A stretch of DNA of 30,986 bases, from positions 1 to 30,986 of the forward strand of contig JAEWKZ010000026.1 of the NCBI GenBank assembly GCA_023393525.1, read 5' to 3'. Positions 1 to 7,960 of this stretch are shown here, in pieces. Every line of letters begins with the position of its first letter. The stretch's first letter is position 1. The notes under the pieces were generated by a model. The model was not told where the DNA came from, made no database searches, and worked only from the letters and a program-made list of their open reading frames with translations. Source of the stretch: Pseudomonadota bacterium. GTDB lineage: Bacteria > Desulfobacterota > Desulfovibrionia > Desulfovibrionales > Desulfomicrobiaceae. A program made the position numbers and the translations under genes.

Positions 1-2067
1 AACGACAGCGTGCACGGCGGTGACGGCGCCGACATTTTGTATGGCGGTCTTGGCGACGACACCCTGAACGGCGGCGCGGGCAGTGACGTCTTGTACGGCG
101 GAGACGACAACGACGTCTTGTACGGCGAAGACGACAACGACAGCTTGTACGGCGGCCTTGGCCACGACACCCTGGCCGGCGGGGCCGGGGCCGACATCCT
201 GGATGGCGGCATGGGCGTGGATGTCGCGGACTACAGCGCCAGCACCGCGTGGGTGCGGGTGGACCTAGGCCTGTCCACGGGACAGACCGGCGGCGGTGCG
301 GGGAATCATGCCCTGGGCGACGTGTTGATCAGCATCGAGGATGTCATGGGGTCAGCCTTCAATGACCACCTCATAGGCGCCGACAACCCCAACCGGCTTT
401 CGGGTCTGGCCGGAGACGATACCCTGGTCTGCGGGACCGGGGCCGATACCCTGGATGGCGGCGAGGGTGTGGATACCGTGGACTACAGCGCCAGCGCCGG
501 GTGGGTGCAAGTGGACCTGCGCCTCACCACGGAGCAGCCCAGCGGCGGGTCGGGGAATCATGCAGTGCGCGACGTGCTGATCGGCATCGAGAATGTCACG
601 GGTTCAGCCTTCAATGATCGCATCACAGGCGACGGCAAAGACAACGTGCTTTCGGGCCTGGCCGGGGCCGACACACTGGATGGTGGGGAAGGACGGGACA
701 CTGCCAGCTATAGCGACAGCCAATCGGCCGTGAGAGTGAACCTCAAGGAAGGCAGAGGGTACGTCGGCGATGCCAATGGTGACAAGCTGATCAGCATCGA
801 AAATCTCATTGGATCGGCATTCAGCGATACTCTTAAAGGTGACGATGGGGATAATCTGCTCTTCGGGCTGGCCGGCAACGATGACTTGTACGGAGGTTCG
901 GGCAATGACACCTTGATCGGCGGGGCCGGAGCAGACTACATGGATGGTGGGCTTGGTATCGACAGGGTCGACTACTCGGCCAGCGCTGCGGGGGTAATGG
1001 TGTATTTGGGCTATTATGACGGTCATGGTCAGTCAGGTGGCGATGCGGAGGGTGACATACTGCTGAATATCGAGGACGTGTTGGGTTCCAGTCACAACGA
1101 TACCCTGGCTGGTAGTAGAGGTATTCGCAATGTGTTGGATGGAGCCATGGGTGACGACATCTTGCATGGAGGCGCAAACGACACCCTCTACGGTGGTGCT
1201 GGTAATGATCAGCTGTTCAGTTACTCCTCTAATCCTTTTTTGGAGTACGGTTCGGCGGCCCTTTATGGCGGCGCAGGCGATGACACATTGGTCGCTTGGC
1301 ATGGCGGCAATACACTGGACGGTGGCACCGGGACAGATACGGTTGACTACTCCAACTATTTTGTGACGAGCCACTTCATAAGGCTCTCCGTGGATTTGGA
1401 ACAGGGTAGGGCTTGGCAGGAAGGCACCATCCTCCAGCCTGAAATTCAAGACACGATCATCAACGTTGAGAACGTCATCGGCACGATAAGAGATGACAAG
1501 CTCTTCGGGAACAGTCTGAACAACGTCCTGGATGGAGGCGACGGGAGTGACTATCTGGATGGCCGTGCCGGGGATGACAGTCTTTACGGCGGTGACGGCT
1601 TGGACACGCTCATTGGCGGTGAGGGGGCCGACCAACTGTTGGGCGGCAATGGTGACGACCTGATCATCGGCGGCATGAATGATTCCGTGGACGGGGGTAT
1701 CGGCTTTGACACCTTCCGGCTGGAGAACCATGCCGGAAGCGGCGGCGTGCTGGATCTGACGGCCATGAACAAAGCGGATCGGATCACCGGCATCGAGGTC
1801 GTGGACATCTCCGGCGACGCCGATGACGCGAACACCCTGACTCTCAAGATCTCGGACGTGCTGGACACCACGGACGGCGCAAACACCCTCTGGGTGCGCG
1901 GTGACGGAAACGACACGGTGACGACCTCGGATTCCGCCTGGACGCATGTCGGGGATGAAATCGGGACCGATGGGCAGCGGTACAACCATTACACGGGGTA
2001 CGAGGACACGACCCTGGTGAACCTGATGATCGACCAGGACATGATTCAGAACATCGGGCACTCCTAG
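1..2067 (+). CDS. RTX-type calcium-binding repeat protein, C-terminal part (5' truncated by window)
   Basis: The reading frame is open from base 1 to the TAG at 2065-2067, so the gene begins outside the window; the GTG at 10 is not a credible start. The visible 688 residues are almost entirely glycine/aspartate nonapeptides of the GGxGxDxLxGG type, which in this family form calcium-binding beta-rolls. They alternate with about five spacer modules containing VDYSAS-like and IExVxGSAFND-like segments. The last 130 residues lack repeats and end in a hydrophobic/acidic tail (LMIDQDMIQNIGHS), consistent with a C-terminal uncleaved type I secretion signal. Known family role: secreted adhesins, proteases or lipases; no enzymatic domain is visible here, so the specific function cannot be given. 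A large surface adhesin or biofilm protein is my inference. No secretion genes lie downstream in the window. Confidence 0.9.
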   Translation, partial: NDSVHGGDGADILYGGLGDDTLNGGAGSDVLYGGDDNDVLYGEDDNDSLYGGLGHDTLAGGAGADILDGGMGVDVADYSASTAWVRVDLGLSTGQTGGGAGNHALGDVLISIEDVMGSAFNDHLIGADNPNRLSGLAGDDTLVCGTGADTLDGGEGVDTVDYSASAGWVQVDLRLTTEQPSGGSGNHAVRDVLIGIENVTGSAFNDRITGDGKDNVLSGLAGADTLDGGEGRDTASYSDSQSAVRVNLKEGRGYVGDANGDKLISIENLIGSAFSDTLKGDDGDNLLFGLAGNDDLYGGSGNDTLIGGAGADYMDGGLGIDRVDYSASAAGVMVYLGYYDGHGQSGGDAEGDILLNIEDVLGSSHNDTLAGSRGIRNVLDGAMGDDILHGGANDTLYGGAGNDQLFSYSSNPFLEYGSAALYGGAGDDTLVAWHGGNTLDGGTGTDTVDYSNYFVTSHFIRLSVDLEQGRAWQEGTILQPEIQDTIINVENVIGTIRDDKLFGNSLNNVLDGGDGSDYLDGRAGDDSLYGGDGLDTLIGGEGADQLLGGNGDDLIIGGMNDSVDGGIGFDTFRLENHAGSGGVLDLTAMNKADRITGIEVVDISGDADDANTLTLKISDVLDTTDGANTLWVRGDGNDTVTTSDSAWTHVGDEIGTDGQRYNHYTGYEDTTLVNLMIDQDMIQNIGHS
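190..1560 (+). repeat. Tandem RTX spacer modules inside the adhesin-like gene
   Basis: At least four modules, and a diverged fifth, share the order nonapeptide, DYS(A/N)S, short beta segment, D-x-L-x-I-E-(D/N)-V, G-S-A-F-N-D. Modules starting near 190, 442 and 667 are nearly alike in protein, and the first two are also close in DNA (period 252 bp). Later copies, near 940 and 1310, are more diverged and AT-richer. This suggests growth by in-frame duplication at the upstream side. Confidence 0.75.
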
Positions 2068-2351
2068 GGGTCCCTGTGGTTCCCCATCGACAGGAATTCC
2101 GGTCGGCGTGAGGACGGAATTCCACTGCGCATCCTCCGGCGGGTCAATCCGCCGGAGGATGCGCATTCGTTCACGGCGACCCGTGATCTTGCTGGCCCGT
2201 TTGGAGCGGCAGGGTTTGATTTTCTGATTGAGGATTTTTGCGTTTTTCCTCTTGACTGCCCACAGGGAAACTCGTAGAAGCCTCTTCGTTGTCGGCGCGA
2301 AACATGTTTTGAAGGCTAATGCCTTGACATGCTTTGCATATTCCGATTCGC
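2068..2351. other. Intergenic region between RTX gene and tRNA
   Basis: Apart from the 16-bp-stem hairpin at 2127-2164 I see no gene here. A possible tRNA promoter is TTGACT at 2254-2259 with TAGAAG 17 bp further on; it is only a fair match. The TTGACA at 2324-2329 is too close to the tRNA 5' end to be its -35 box. Confidence 0.4.
2127..2164 (+). terminator. Strong hairpin after the RTX gene
   Basis: A perfect 16-bp stem (2127-2142 with 2149-2164) with a 6-nt loop lies 59 bp after the stop of the RTX gene. Only a weak T-run follows (ATTCGTTC), so it is an imperfect intrinsic terminator or an mRNA 3'-end stabiliser. Confidence 0.65.
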
Positions 2352-2427
2352 GGGCCAATAGCTCAATTGGTAGAGCATCTGACTCTTAATCAGCAGGTTC
2401 AAGGTTCGATTCCTTGTTGGCCCACCA
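2352..2427 (+). tRNA. tRNA-Lys (anticodon CTT)
   Basis: A 76-nt cloverleaf reads directly from sequence. The acceptor stem GGGCCAA/TTGGCCC is perfect, the D-arm is GCTC...GAGC, the anticodon loop CTCTTAA gives anticodon CTT (lysine, codon AAG), the T-arm is CAAGG TTCGATT CCTTG, and CCA is encoded. The first anticodon-stem pair (T27-C43) is a mismatch and all other stem pairs are good. Confidence 0.97.
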
Positions 2428-2437
2428 GCGCACTCAC

Positions 2438-2472
2438 GGGGTTGCGGAAAGTATTTCCGCAACCCCTTTTTT
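2438..2472 (+). terminator. Intrinsic terminator of tRNA-Lys
   Basis: A perfect 13-bp stem, GGGGTTGCGGAAA with TTTCCGCAACCCC, closes a 3-nt loop (GTA) and is followed directly by six T. It lies 10 nt after the tRNA CCA end. Confidence 0.95.
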
Positions 2473-2561
2473 GCGTTTTGGGCTTGTCAGATCGGAAGCT
2501 GGAGCGGCTTGCGGCGGAACGGCGTGAAATCGCGGGTCGATCCGGTGTCGGATGCAAAGAA

Positions 2562-2605
2562 AAAGGCATGTGGTGCGCGGCGATTCGCCGCAATCACATG
2601 CCTTT
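2562..2605 (-). terminator. Intrinsic terminator of the MFS gene
   Basis: An outer 11-bp stem (2562-2572 with 2595-2605) encloses an inner GCGGCG/CGCCGC hairpin. Read on the minus strand it is followed by TTTTTCTTT, and it lies about 36 nt after the stop of the MFS exporter gene. Confidence 0.8.
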
Positions 2606-2640
2606 GCGTTCATCGTGAACCGGGTCGTCCGGCCCGGCCT

Positions 2641-3810
2641 CTACGCCTTCGTTCGGCTCAATCTCGGCAACAGCAGCAGCACCAGCGAACTTGTGACCAC
2701 GCCCACCAGCGCCATGGTCAGGATCTTGTTGTCCCAGGGCAGGGCGATGAACCACATGGCCGTGGCGCCGCCCACGAAATAAGTGAACATGATCAGCGAC
2801 GCCGCCGATCCCGCGTCGTTCTTGACCTGTTCGAGCAGGAAGTTGCTGCTTGGCGGGCGGGTCAGCCCCAGGCTCATGGTCATGGCCGCCATGGGCAAGG
2901 CCATTCCCCAGGGGCCGAGTCCGGAGCACAGGGCCAGGATCGTGGCGAAGATCAGAATTCCGGCATAGCCGAGAATGATGATGCGAAAGCCGGGCATGCG
3001 CCTCAGCAGCCTGCCGCAGATCCAGAATCCGAGCATGAGCGCGGCGGAATTGAAGGCGAAGAAGTAGCTGTATTCCTGTTCGCTCAGGCCAAAATAGGTC
3101 ACGAAGATGAAGGACGACCCGCCGATGAAGCAGAAAAGCGGGGTCATGCCCAGGGCGATGAGCGTGCACAGGGTCATGAAGCGCGGGTTGCACATCAGCC
3201 TCACGTAGCTGCCCATGACCTGGCCCAGGGTGCGCGTCGTGGCCGGGGCTGGCTCCTTGAGCCTCCAGACACCGCAGATGGCCAGGGCGCCAAGGAACAT
3301 CTGGGCGTAAAAGATGGCCGACCAGTGGGCGAAAGCAAGCATGAGCCCGCCGAGCACGGGCGCGAGCATGGGAGCCAGGGACACGATCACGGCCATGTGC
3401 GCCAGGGCCCGTTCCCGCTCCGCCCCTACGAAATAGTCCTTGGTCATGGCCAGGGACAGGGTGGCGGCCGAGGCCGCGCCCATGCCCTGCAGCACGCGCC
3501 CGACGATCAGGGCCATTGGACTCCCCGCCCTGGCGCAGACCAGACAGGCCAGGATGTAAAGGGAAATGCCGCCCAGAAGCACGGGCTTGCGGCCATAGCG
3601 GTCCGAAAGCGGCCCGTAGAAGAGCAGGGCCAGGCTGAAGCTGATGAAAAAACCGACCAGGGTCAGGTTGATGACCGCTTCCGTGGTCAGCCAGTTCGCG
3701 GTCATCGCGGGCAGCGCGGGCAGGTACATGTCCGTGGACAGGGGCGGAAAGGCCGCGAGCAGGGCCAGGATGAGCAGGGCGCGTATTTTTATGGGGGCTG
3801 GTATTGTCAT
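2641..3810 (-). CDS. Bcr/CflA-family MFS multidrug exporter
   Basis: The 389-residue product has about 12 hydrophobic helices and reads as a proton-driven exporter of the drug:H+ antiporter-1 group. Family marks visible are the first-helix motif STDMYLPALP (residues 25-34), typical of Bcr/CflA proteins; the MFS loop 2-3 motif GPLSDRYGRKPVLLGG (66-81); and RVLQGMGAA (~108-116), the helix 4 motif. The likely substrates (drugs, peptides, possibly cysteine or sulfonamides as for Bcr) cannot be told from sequence. The start at 3810 is the first ATG before helix 1, but its ribosome binding site is poor. The gene is a single-gene unit: the divergent orphan gene begins 178 bp away and a good terminator follows its stop. 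Confidence 0.9.
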   Translation of the reverse strand: MTIPAPIKIRALLILALLAAFPPLSTDMYLPALPAMTANWLTTEAVINLTLVGFFISFSLALLFYGPLSDRYGRKPVLLGGISLYILACLVCARAGSPMALIVGRVLQGMGAASAATLSLAMTKDYFVGAERERALAHMAVIVSLAPMLAPVLGGLMLAFAHWSAIFYAQMFLGALAICGVWRLKEPAPATTRTLGQVMGSYVRLMCNPRFMTLCTLIALGMTPLFCFIGGSSFIFVTYFGLSEQEYSYFFAFNSAALMLGFWICGRLLRRMPGFRIIILGYAGILIFATILALCSGLGPWGMALPMAAMTMSLGLTRPPSSNFLLEQVKNDAGSAASLIMFTYFVGGATAMWFIALPWDNKILTMALVGVVTSSLVLLLLPRLSRTKA

Positions 3811-3988
3811 GGTGCTTGTGGGGTAAAAGGGTGAGGGGCACGCCTACTCCGGGCTCGGCGGACAGGCAAGAAAAACTCCGCGGATCGATTTTTTTGACAT
3901 TTTCGGCTCGCGGTCCGGCTGTCCCTTCGGACGGAACAGTCTCTGCATCATGGGCATGCAGCAGGAAGATTTTTCCCGGAGGTATCAC

Positions 3989-4456
3989 ATGAGCATCGCG
4001 CCCCTGGCCGCTCTCGGCATCGCCAAGACGGCATTTTCCATCATCGGTTCCCTGGCCGACGCAATGAAGCGTCCCTCGGCGGAATCCAGCGGTTCCGCCA
4101 TGGTCGCGGCGGCACCGCAGGAATCCTTGTGGCATCAGATCGGCAAGGAGGTGGACGTGAGTTCCATGACCAAGGATGATCTGGCCAAGGTTTCGTCCAT
4201 GCTCTACGACAACGGGCTCATCAGCCTTCGAGACCACGCCACCATGAGTTTCGATCCAAGCTTCGCGGGTTCCTCGAACCTGCTGACGGCGGCGGACGGT
4301 TCGGGCCGCGTGGACTGGATGGCGGAGTTTCAGGCCCGTTTGGCCAAACATCAAAAAGAGGGCGATACCCAATCCGCCGCCCAGGATGGCCGCGTGCTCG
4401 ACATCCTGTCCCGGCTGCAGGCCGGAGCCAAGGGCGTCACTTCGATCCGGGTCTGA
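3989..4456 (+). CDS. Uncharacterised 155-aa protein
   Basis: I do not recognise this family. The ATG at 3989 is chosen because GGAGG lies 6 nt upstream; an earlier in-frame start at 3950 has no such site. The N-terminus has a hydrophobic Ala-rich stretch (APLAALGIAKTAFSIIGSLA, residues 4-23) that could be an amphipathic helix or a weak membrane/export signal, with no lysine or arginine before it. A Ser/Ala-rich linker follows, then a soluble part with an acidic/polar motif (SSMTKDDLAKVSSMLYDNGL, about 58-77) and a C-terminal helical stretch. Codon use matches its neighbours, so it is probably a real gene. It stands alone between two minus-strand transporter genes, which gives no clue to its role. 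Confidence 0.7.
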   Translation: MSIAPLAALGIAKTAFSIIGSLADAMKRPSAESSGSAMVAAAPQESLWHQIGKEVDVSSMTKDDLAKVSSMLYDNGLISLRDHATMSFDPSFAGSSNLLTAADGSGRVDWMAEFQARLAKHQKEGDTQSAAQDGRVLDILSRLQAGAKGVTSIRV

Positions 4457-4503
4457 CCCGGCAAGCTTTTCCCGTTTTTCATTCCGGCTACGTCAGCCGC
4501 GTC

Positions 4504-5454
4504 CTATTCTTTCACGTAAGGATCCCCTTCGCCTGCGCCGGCAGTCCGGCTCCAAATCCGGGCCAGGGCGACTCCCGTTAAATTCTGCCACAGGCTGAAA
4601 ATTGCTCCCGCCAGGGCCGCCGTCGGGCCGAAAAACGTTCCGGCCAGGGCCACGGCCAATCCTGAATTCTGCATTCCCACTTCAATGGAAATCGTGCGGG
4701 CCGTGATGGTCCCGCCTCCCAGCATGCGCGTTGCCCAGAATCCGCACAGGTAGCCCATCGCGTTGTGCAGGATGACCGCGAGCATGATCAGCGCCGGAAA
4801 TTCCAGAATCGTTTTTTGATTGAGAGCCACCACGCAGGCGATGACGGCGGAGATGGTCACCACCGAGATGGACGGGAAAATCCTGATCAGCGGTTTCAGG
4901 CGCTCGCGCAGCAGATGGCGCAGGATCAGGCCGTCCAGCAACGGAAAGACCACGATCCAGAACACGGAGCGGACCATGGCCCAGAAATCCACGGCCACCC
5001 GTTCCCCGGCCAGCAGTTCCACCAGGGCCGGCGTGGCCAGCGGCGCGATGAGGGTGGAGAGGAGGGTCATGACCACGGACAAGGGCACGTCGGCCCGCGC
5101 GAAATAGGCGATGACATTGGAGGCCGTGCCCGACGGGCAGCAGCCGACCAGAATGACGCCCACGGCCGCCTCGGGCGGCAGGCGCAGCGCCACACAGAGG
5201 ACCCAGGCCACGAGCGGCATGATCAGGTACTGGAGTCCCACGCCAAGTCCCGCCGTCCGCCACTCACGGCCCACTCGCGCGAAATCGCCGAAGTCCAGGG
5301 TCAGGCCCATGCCGAACATGATGATCCCGAGTCCCAGGGCGATGTGCGGCTTGATCCAGGCGAAAAGCGGGGGATGAAAGAGGGCCAGCAGGGAAAATCC
5401 CACGGCCAGGGTCAGGAAATTGCGTTCGATCCATTGGGGCAGGGTGCGTAGCAT
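4504..5454 (-). CDS. Bile acid:sodium symporter (BASS) family transporter
   Basis: The 316-residue product has about ten hydrophobic helices. The family hallmark GCCPSGTASNV (residues 104-114), part of the discontinuous helix that lines the sodium/substrate site in BASS proteins, is intact, as is MFGMGLTLDFGDF (~46-58). Bacterial members move sulfated or carboxylated organic anions with Na+; the substrate here is unknown. The start at 5454 is preferred over the upstream in-frame start at 5511 because CGGAG lies about 9 nt before it and homologues begin just before the first helix (LPQWIERNFL). It converges with the orphan gene 47 bp away. Only a weak 5-bp hairpin (CGGCT/AGCCG) lies between them. 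Confidence 0.9.
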   Translation of the reverse strand: MLRTLPQWIERNFLTLAVGFSLLALFHPPLFAWIKPHIALGLGIIMFGMGLTLDFGDFARVGREWRTAGLGVGLQYLIMPLVAWVLCVALRLPPEAAVGVILVGCCPSGTASNVIAYFARADVPLSVVMTLLSTLIAPLATPALVELLAGERVAVDFWAMVRSVFWIVVFPLLDGLILRHLLRERLKPLIRIFPSISVVTISAVIACVVALNQKTILEFPALIMLAVILHNAMGYLCGFWATRMLGGGTITARTISIEVGMQNSGLAVALAGTFFGPTAALAGAIFSLWQNLTGVALARIWSRTAGAGEGDPYVKE

Positions 5455-5593
5455 GCAGGGCTCCGAAGTTCGCGGTGGGTGAGTGTGGTCCCAAAAGGCG
5501 TGGAGATTCAACGGGAAGCAGGGAGAGCGGGGAAACGGCGCAGGCCGGGCTCATGGCCCATCCGATGAGGAAGCCCGCCGCAAGGAATCCTCA

Positions 5594-5614
5594 GCCCCGG
5601 ACATGCCCCGGGGC
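5594..5614 (-). terminator. GC hairpin after the PilZ gene (weak terminator)
   Basis: GCCCCGG and CCGGGGC pair across a 7-nt loop immediately after the PilZ stop codon on the minus strand. No T-run follows, so it may slow or protect transcript ends rather than terminate. Confidence 0.4.
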
Positions 5615-5620
5615 CGCCGG

Positions 5621-5947
5621 TCATCTCCAGTCTTTGCGCGGCGCCGTGGTGACGAGCTGAATGCCGGCCTGATAAAAGCCGGACCAACCGTCAGTATCTT
5701 TTTTGCACCAGCGGATGAAGCCCGTCAGGAATGTGCCGCTTTCGTAGTCTATGGTTCCCCTGATCTCGTCGGCGAGGTAGATGTTCACGGGGACGTCGCT
5801 GACGGCGATCTCGCAATCCAGTTCCAGCAGGAGCCCGTCCGGACTTTGATTGATGATCCTGGCCGGGCAGGAAATGCCCAGGGTCGGTGACACCACGGCG
5901 CAACGTTGGAGGCTCGCGGTTCGGGTGTATTTTCTGTTTTCTGGCAT
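5621..5947 (-). CDS. Single-domain PilZ protein (probable c-di-GMP receptor)
   Basis: The 108-residue product is one PilZ domain. Both c-di-GMP-binding motifs are visible: RxxxR as RKYTR (residues 5-9) and (D/N)xSxxG as NQSPDG (33-38). The C-terminal beta strands follow (F-x-T-G-F-I-R-W, then FYQAGIQL). The start at 5947 is chosen because CCGGAG lies 8 nt upstream and it places the RxxxR motif at the N-terminus as in stand-alone PilZ proteins. The frame stays open to 6214, which would add 89 residues of no recognised fold and lower GC3. Known role of such proteins: bind c-di-GMP and modulate motility, polysaccharide or other outputs. The siaD-like diguanylate cyclase about 7.5 kb away could supply the ligand, but that link is inference. 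Confidence 0.85.
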   Translation of the reverse strand: MPENRKYTRTASLQRCAVVSPTLGISCPARIINQSPDGLLLELDCEIAVSDVPVNIYLADEIRGTIDYESGTFLTGFIRWCKKDTDGWSGFYQAGIQLVTTAPRKDWR

Positions 5948-6157
5948 CAGACGCTCCGGAGTTGGGGAGTTGGCGATACTGTTTTCCTGTGTCGCGCCTT
6001 GCGGCTGCGTGGGTGGCAACTTCTTGAAAGTCTTCGCGATTGTCAAACCTCCATATTCGCTTTTTTCAGATGTGCCAACAGGGATGGTCTGTCCGGCCAT
6101 GTCCCGGATTCTATCAATCGTCGGCGCATATGGCCTTGCGAGGCCCGATATTTCCTT

Positions 6158-6183
6158 CCCGCGAATGAGTTCGCGGGTCTTTT
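6158..6183 (+). terminator. Orphan terminator-like hairpin
   Basis: A perfect 8-bp GC-rich stem with a TGAG loop is followed by TCTTTT on the plus strand. No plus-strand gene ends just before it, so it could end an unrecognised small RNA starting between about 5950 and 6150, or be chance. Confidence 0.35.
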
Positions 6184-6444
6184 GCGTGCTCGATGTTAAA
6201 TTTTGCGGCAACAATGGAAACCACTGAGAATGTCAACATCGCCGGTACCACATGTTTTGCTGCTGTCATCTTCGTTTACATTGCCGCCTGCATCGAGTAG
6301 GGCCTCTCTGCATCTTTTTTCTGATGAAGTGGTCACAGGGTTTTGAGTAGCCTCTCTTCGCGGCGCGATGGATCATACTGCGGGCTTCATGCAGGATCAT
6401 GGACGCAGCGGCAATGTTTTGATGGTTTCATTGCGTGGGATTAT

Positions 6445-6459
6445 TCGAAATATTTTCGA
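6445..6459. promoter_or_regulatory. Palindromic operator candidate before the amino-acid permease
   Basis: TCGAAA-TAT-TTTCGA is a perfect inverted repeat in an AT-rich stretch about 55 bp before the permease start, next to a TATATT box at 6464-6469. The regulator is unknown. Confidence 0.4.
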
Positions 6460-6513
6460 TAATATATTATTTTTGCACAACGTTGATTCTGAAGCGATAA
6501 GGAGAATGGGGAA

Positions 6514-7863
6514 ATGGGTTCGGAGCTGAACAAAAGATATGGCCTTTTCACCGCCATCGCCATGGTCGTGGGCATCGTCATCGGTAGCGGCGTCTTCTTC
6601 AAGGCCGAAAAAATTCTCACCGCCACCGGCGGCAATCTGCCGCTGGGTATTCTGGCCTGGATCATCGGCGGGTTCATCATGATCTCCTGCGCCTACACAT
6701 TCTCGCTCATGGCCACGAAATACGAGCGCGTGAACGGCATCGTCGACTACGCCGAGGCCGCCATGGGCAAGAAATACGGCTATTATGTCGGCTGGTTCAT
6801 GGCGCTCATCTATTACCCGACCCTGACCTCGGTTTTGGCCTGGGTCTCGGCCCGATACACGGCAGTGCTGTTCGGCTGGGACATCACCGGGGGCGAGTGC
6901 ATGACCATCTCCGGCTTCTTCCTGGTGGCGAGCTATGCCTTGAACGCCCTCTCGCCAGTGCTGGCCGGAAAATTCCAGGTCACGACGACCGTGGTCAAGC
7001 TGATCCCGCTTTTGCTCATGGCGGTGGTCGGCACGGTGTTCGGGTTGAACAACGGCATGATCGTGCAGAACTTCACCACCTCCGTCACGGAAGTGGATCC
7101 GCTCATTGCCGTGTTCACCGCCGTGGTGGCCACGTCTTTCGCCTACGAGGGGTGGATCATCGCCACCAGCATCAACGCCGAGCTCAAGGACTCCAAGAGG
7201 AATTTGCCCTTGGCGCTCATGGCGGGCACCTTCATGGTCATGGTCGTCTATATATTGTACTACGTCGGCCTGGCGGGCGCGGTCACCAACCAGACCCTGA
7301 TGGAAGGCGGCCAGGAAGGGGCGAAGCTGGCTTTCGAGACCGTCTTTTCAAGCCTGGGCGGAACGCTCATCTTCGTTTTTGTCATCATCTCCTGCCTTGG
7401 CACCCTGAATGGCCTGATGCTCGGATGCACGCGCGGTATCTACTCCATCTCCGCCAGAAACCAGGGTCCCAACCCGCTGATGTTCAAACAGATCGACAAC
7501 GCGACCAACATGCCCACGAACTCCGCCGTTCTGGGCCTCCTGCTGTCCGCGTTCTGGCTGGTGTATTTTTACGGGGCGAACCTCACCACGCCGTGGTTCG
7601 GCTTTTTCTGCTTCGATCCTTCGGAATTGCCCATCGTGACGATCTATGCTCTGTATATCCCCATTTTCGTGGTCTTCATGAAGAAGGAATCCGACTTTCC
7701 GGCTTTCAAACGCTTCGTCATGCCCTCATTGGCCATATTCGGCAGCCTGTTCATGATGTTCGCCGCCTGCTTTTCGCACGGCATGGCCGTTGTGGCGTAT
7801 CTGGCCATCTTTGGCGTCGTGATGCTGGGCGGGGTTTTCTTTTCGCGGGAGCGCGAGTTGTAG
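6514..7863 (+). CDS. APC-superfamily amino acid permease
   Basis: The 449-residue product has about 12 membrane helices. The first helix carries GIVIGSGVFF (residues 20-29), the broken-helix substrate motif of amino acid/polyamine/organocation transporters, and the helix-6 region has SFAYEGWIIATSINAEL (~209-225), including the conserved glutamate-rich break. Expected role: proton-coupled uptake or exchange of an amino acid across the inner membrane; the substrate is not evident. The ribosome binding site AAGGAGAA lies 9 nt before the ATG, so the start is secure. The gene is monocistronic, ends at a bidirectional terminator and has a palindromic operator candidate in its promoter. Confidence 0.92.
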   Translation: MGSELNKRYGLFTAIAMVVGIVIGSGVFFKAEKILTATGGNLPLGILAWIIGGFIMISCAYTFSLMATKYERVNGIVDYAEAAMGKKYGYYVGWFMALIYYPTLTSVLAWVSARYTAVLFGWDITGGECMTISGFFLVASYALNALSPVLAGKFQVTTTVVKLIPLLLMAVVGTVFGLNNGMIVQNFTTSVTEVDPLIAVFTAVVATSFAYEGWIIATSINAELKDSKRNLPLALMAGTFMVMVVYILYYVGLAGAVTNQTLMEGGQEGAKLAFETVFSSLGGTLIFVFVIISCLGTLNGLMLGCTRGIYSISARNQGPNPLMFKQIDNATNMPTNSAVLGLLLSAFWLVYFYGANLTTPWFGFFCFDPSELPIVTIYALYIPIFVVFMKKESDFPAFKRFVMPSLAIFGSLFMMFAACFSHGMAVVAYLAIFGVVMLGGVFFSREREL

Positions 7864-7893
7864 CGCTTGGTTAGGAGCCTTTTGCTTCGCGGA

Positions 7894-7943
7894 TAAAAAA
7901 AGCCGGGCGGCTGCGTGATTGCAGTCGCCCGGCTTCTTTTTTT
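7894..7943. terminator. Bidirectional intrinsic terminator (permease / thiY)
   Basis: GCCGGGCGGCTGC (7902-7914) pairs with GCAGTCGCCCGGC (7921-7933), with one G-T wobble, across a 6-nt loop. A run of A before it and a run of T after it give a U-tract in both directions. It serves the converging permease gene (+) and the end of the thi operon (-). Confidence 0.93.
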
Positions 7944-7960
7944 AGCGGGAGGCGTCCCGC

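Larger units (their letters stand above)
5948..6513. other. 566-bp region without a clear gene
   Basis: This lies between the divergent PilZ and permease genes. On the minus strand an open frame continues upstream of PilZ to 6214 but has no ribosome binding site. A perfect 8-bp hairpin CCCGCGAA/TTCGCGGG (6158-6177) followed by TCTTTT looks like a plus-strand terminator without an obvious gene before it. The last 80 bp are AT-rich, with a palindrome at 6445-6459 and a TATATT box, probably the permease promoter. No known riboswitch could be recognised. Confidence 0.45.

Noticed and set aside
2324..2329. TTGACA as the -35 box of tRNA-Lys
   Set aside because: Only 22 bp separate it from the tRNA 5' end, leaving no room for a -10 box and leader.
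1033..2358. 441-codon minus-strand frame opposite the RTX gene
   Set aside because: It mirrors repeat codons of the RTX gene and also crosses its terminator and the tRNA; no family motif and no ribosome binding site.
2594..4372. 592-codon minus-strand frame over the MFS and orphan genes
   Set aside because: It is an alternative frame of the MFS gene with low-complexity His/Arg/Pro/Gly composition.
5948..6214. Longer N-terminus for the PilZ protein
   Set aside because: No ribosome binding site at 6214, lower GC3 in the extension, and a good site directly before 5947; kept only as a possibility.
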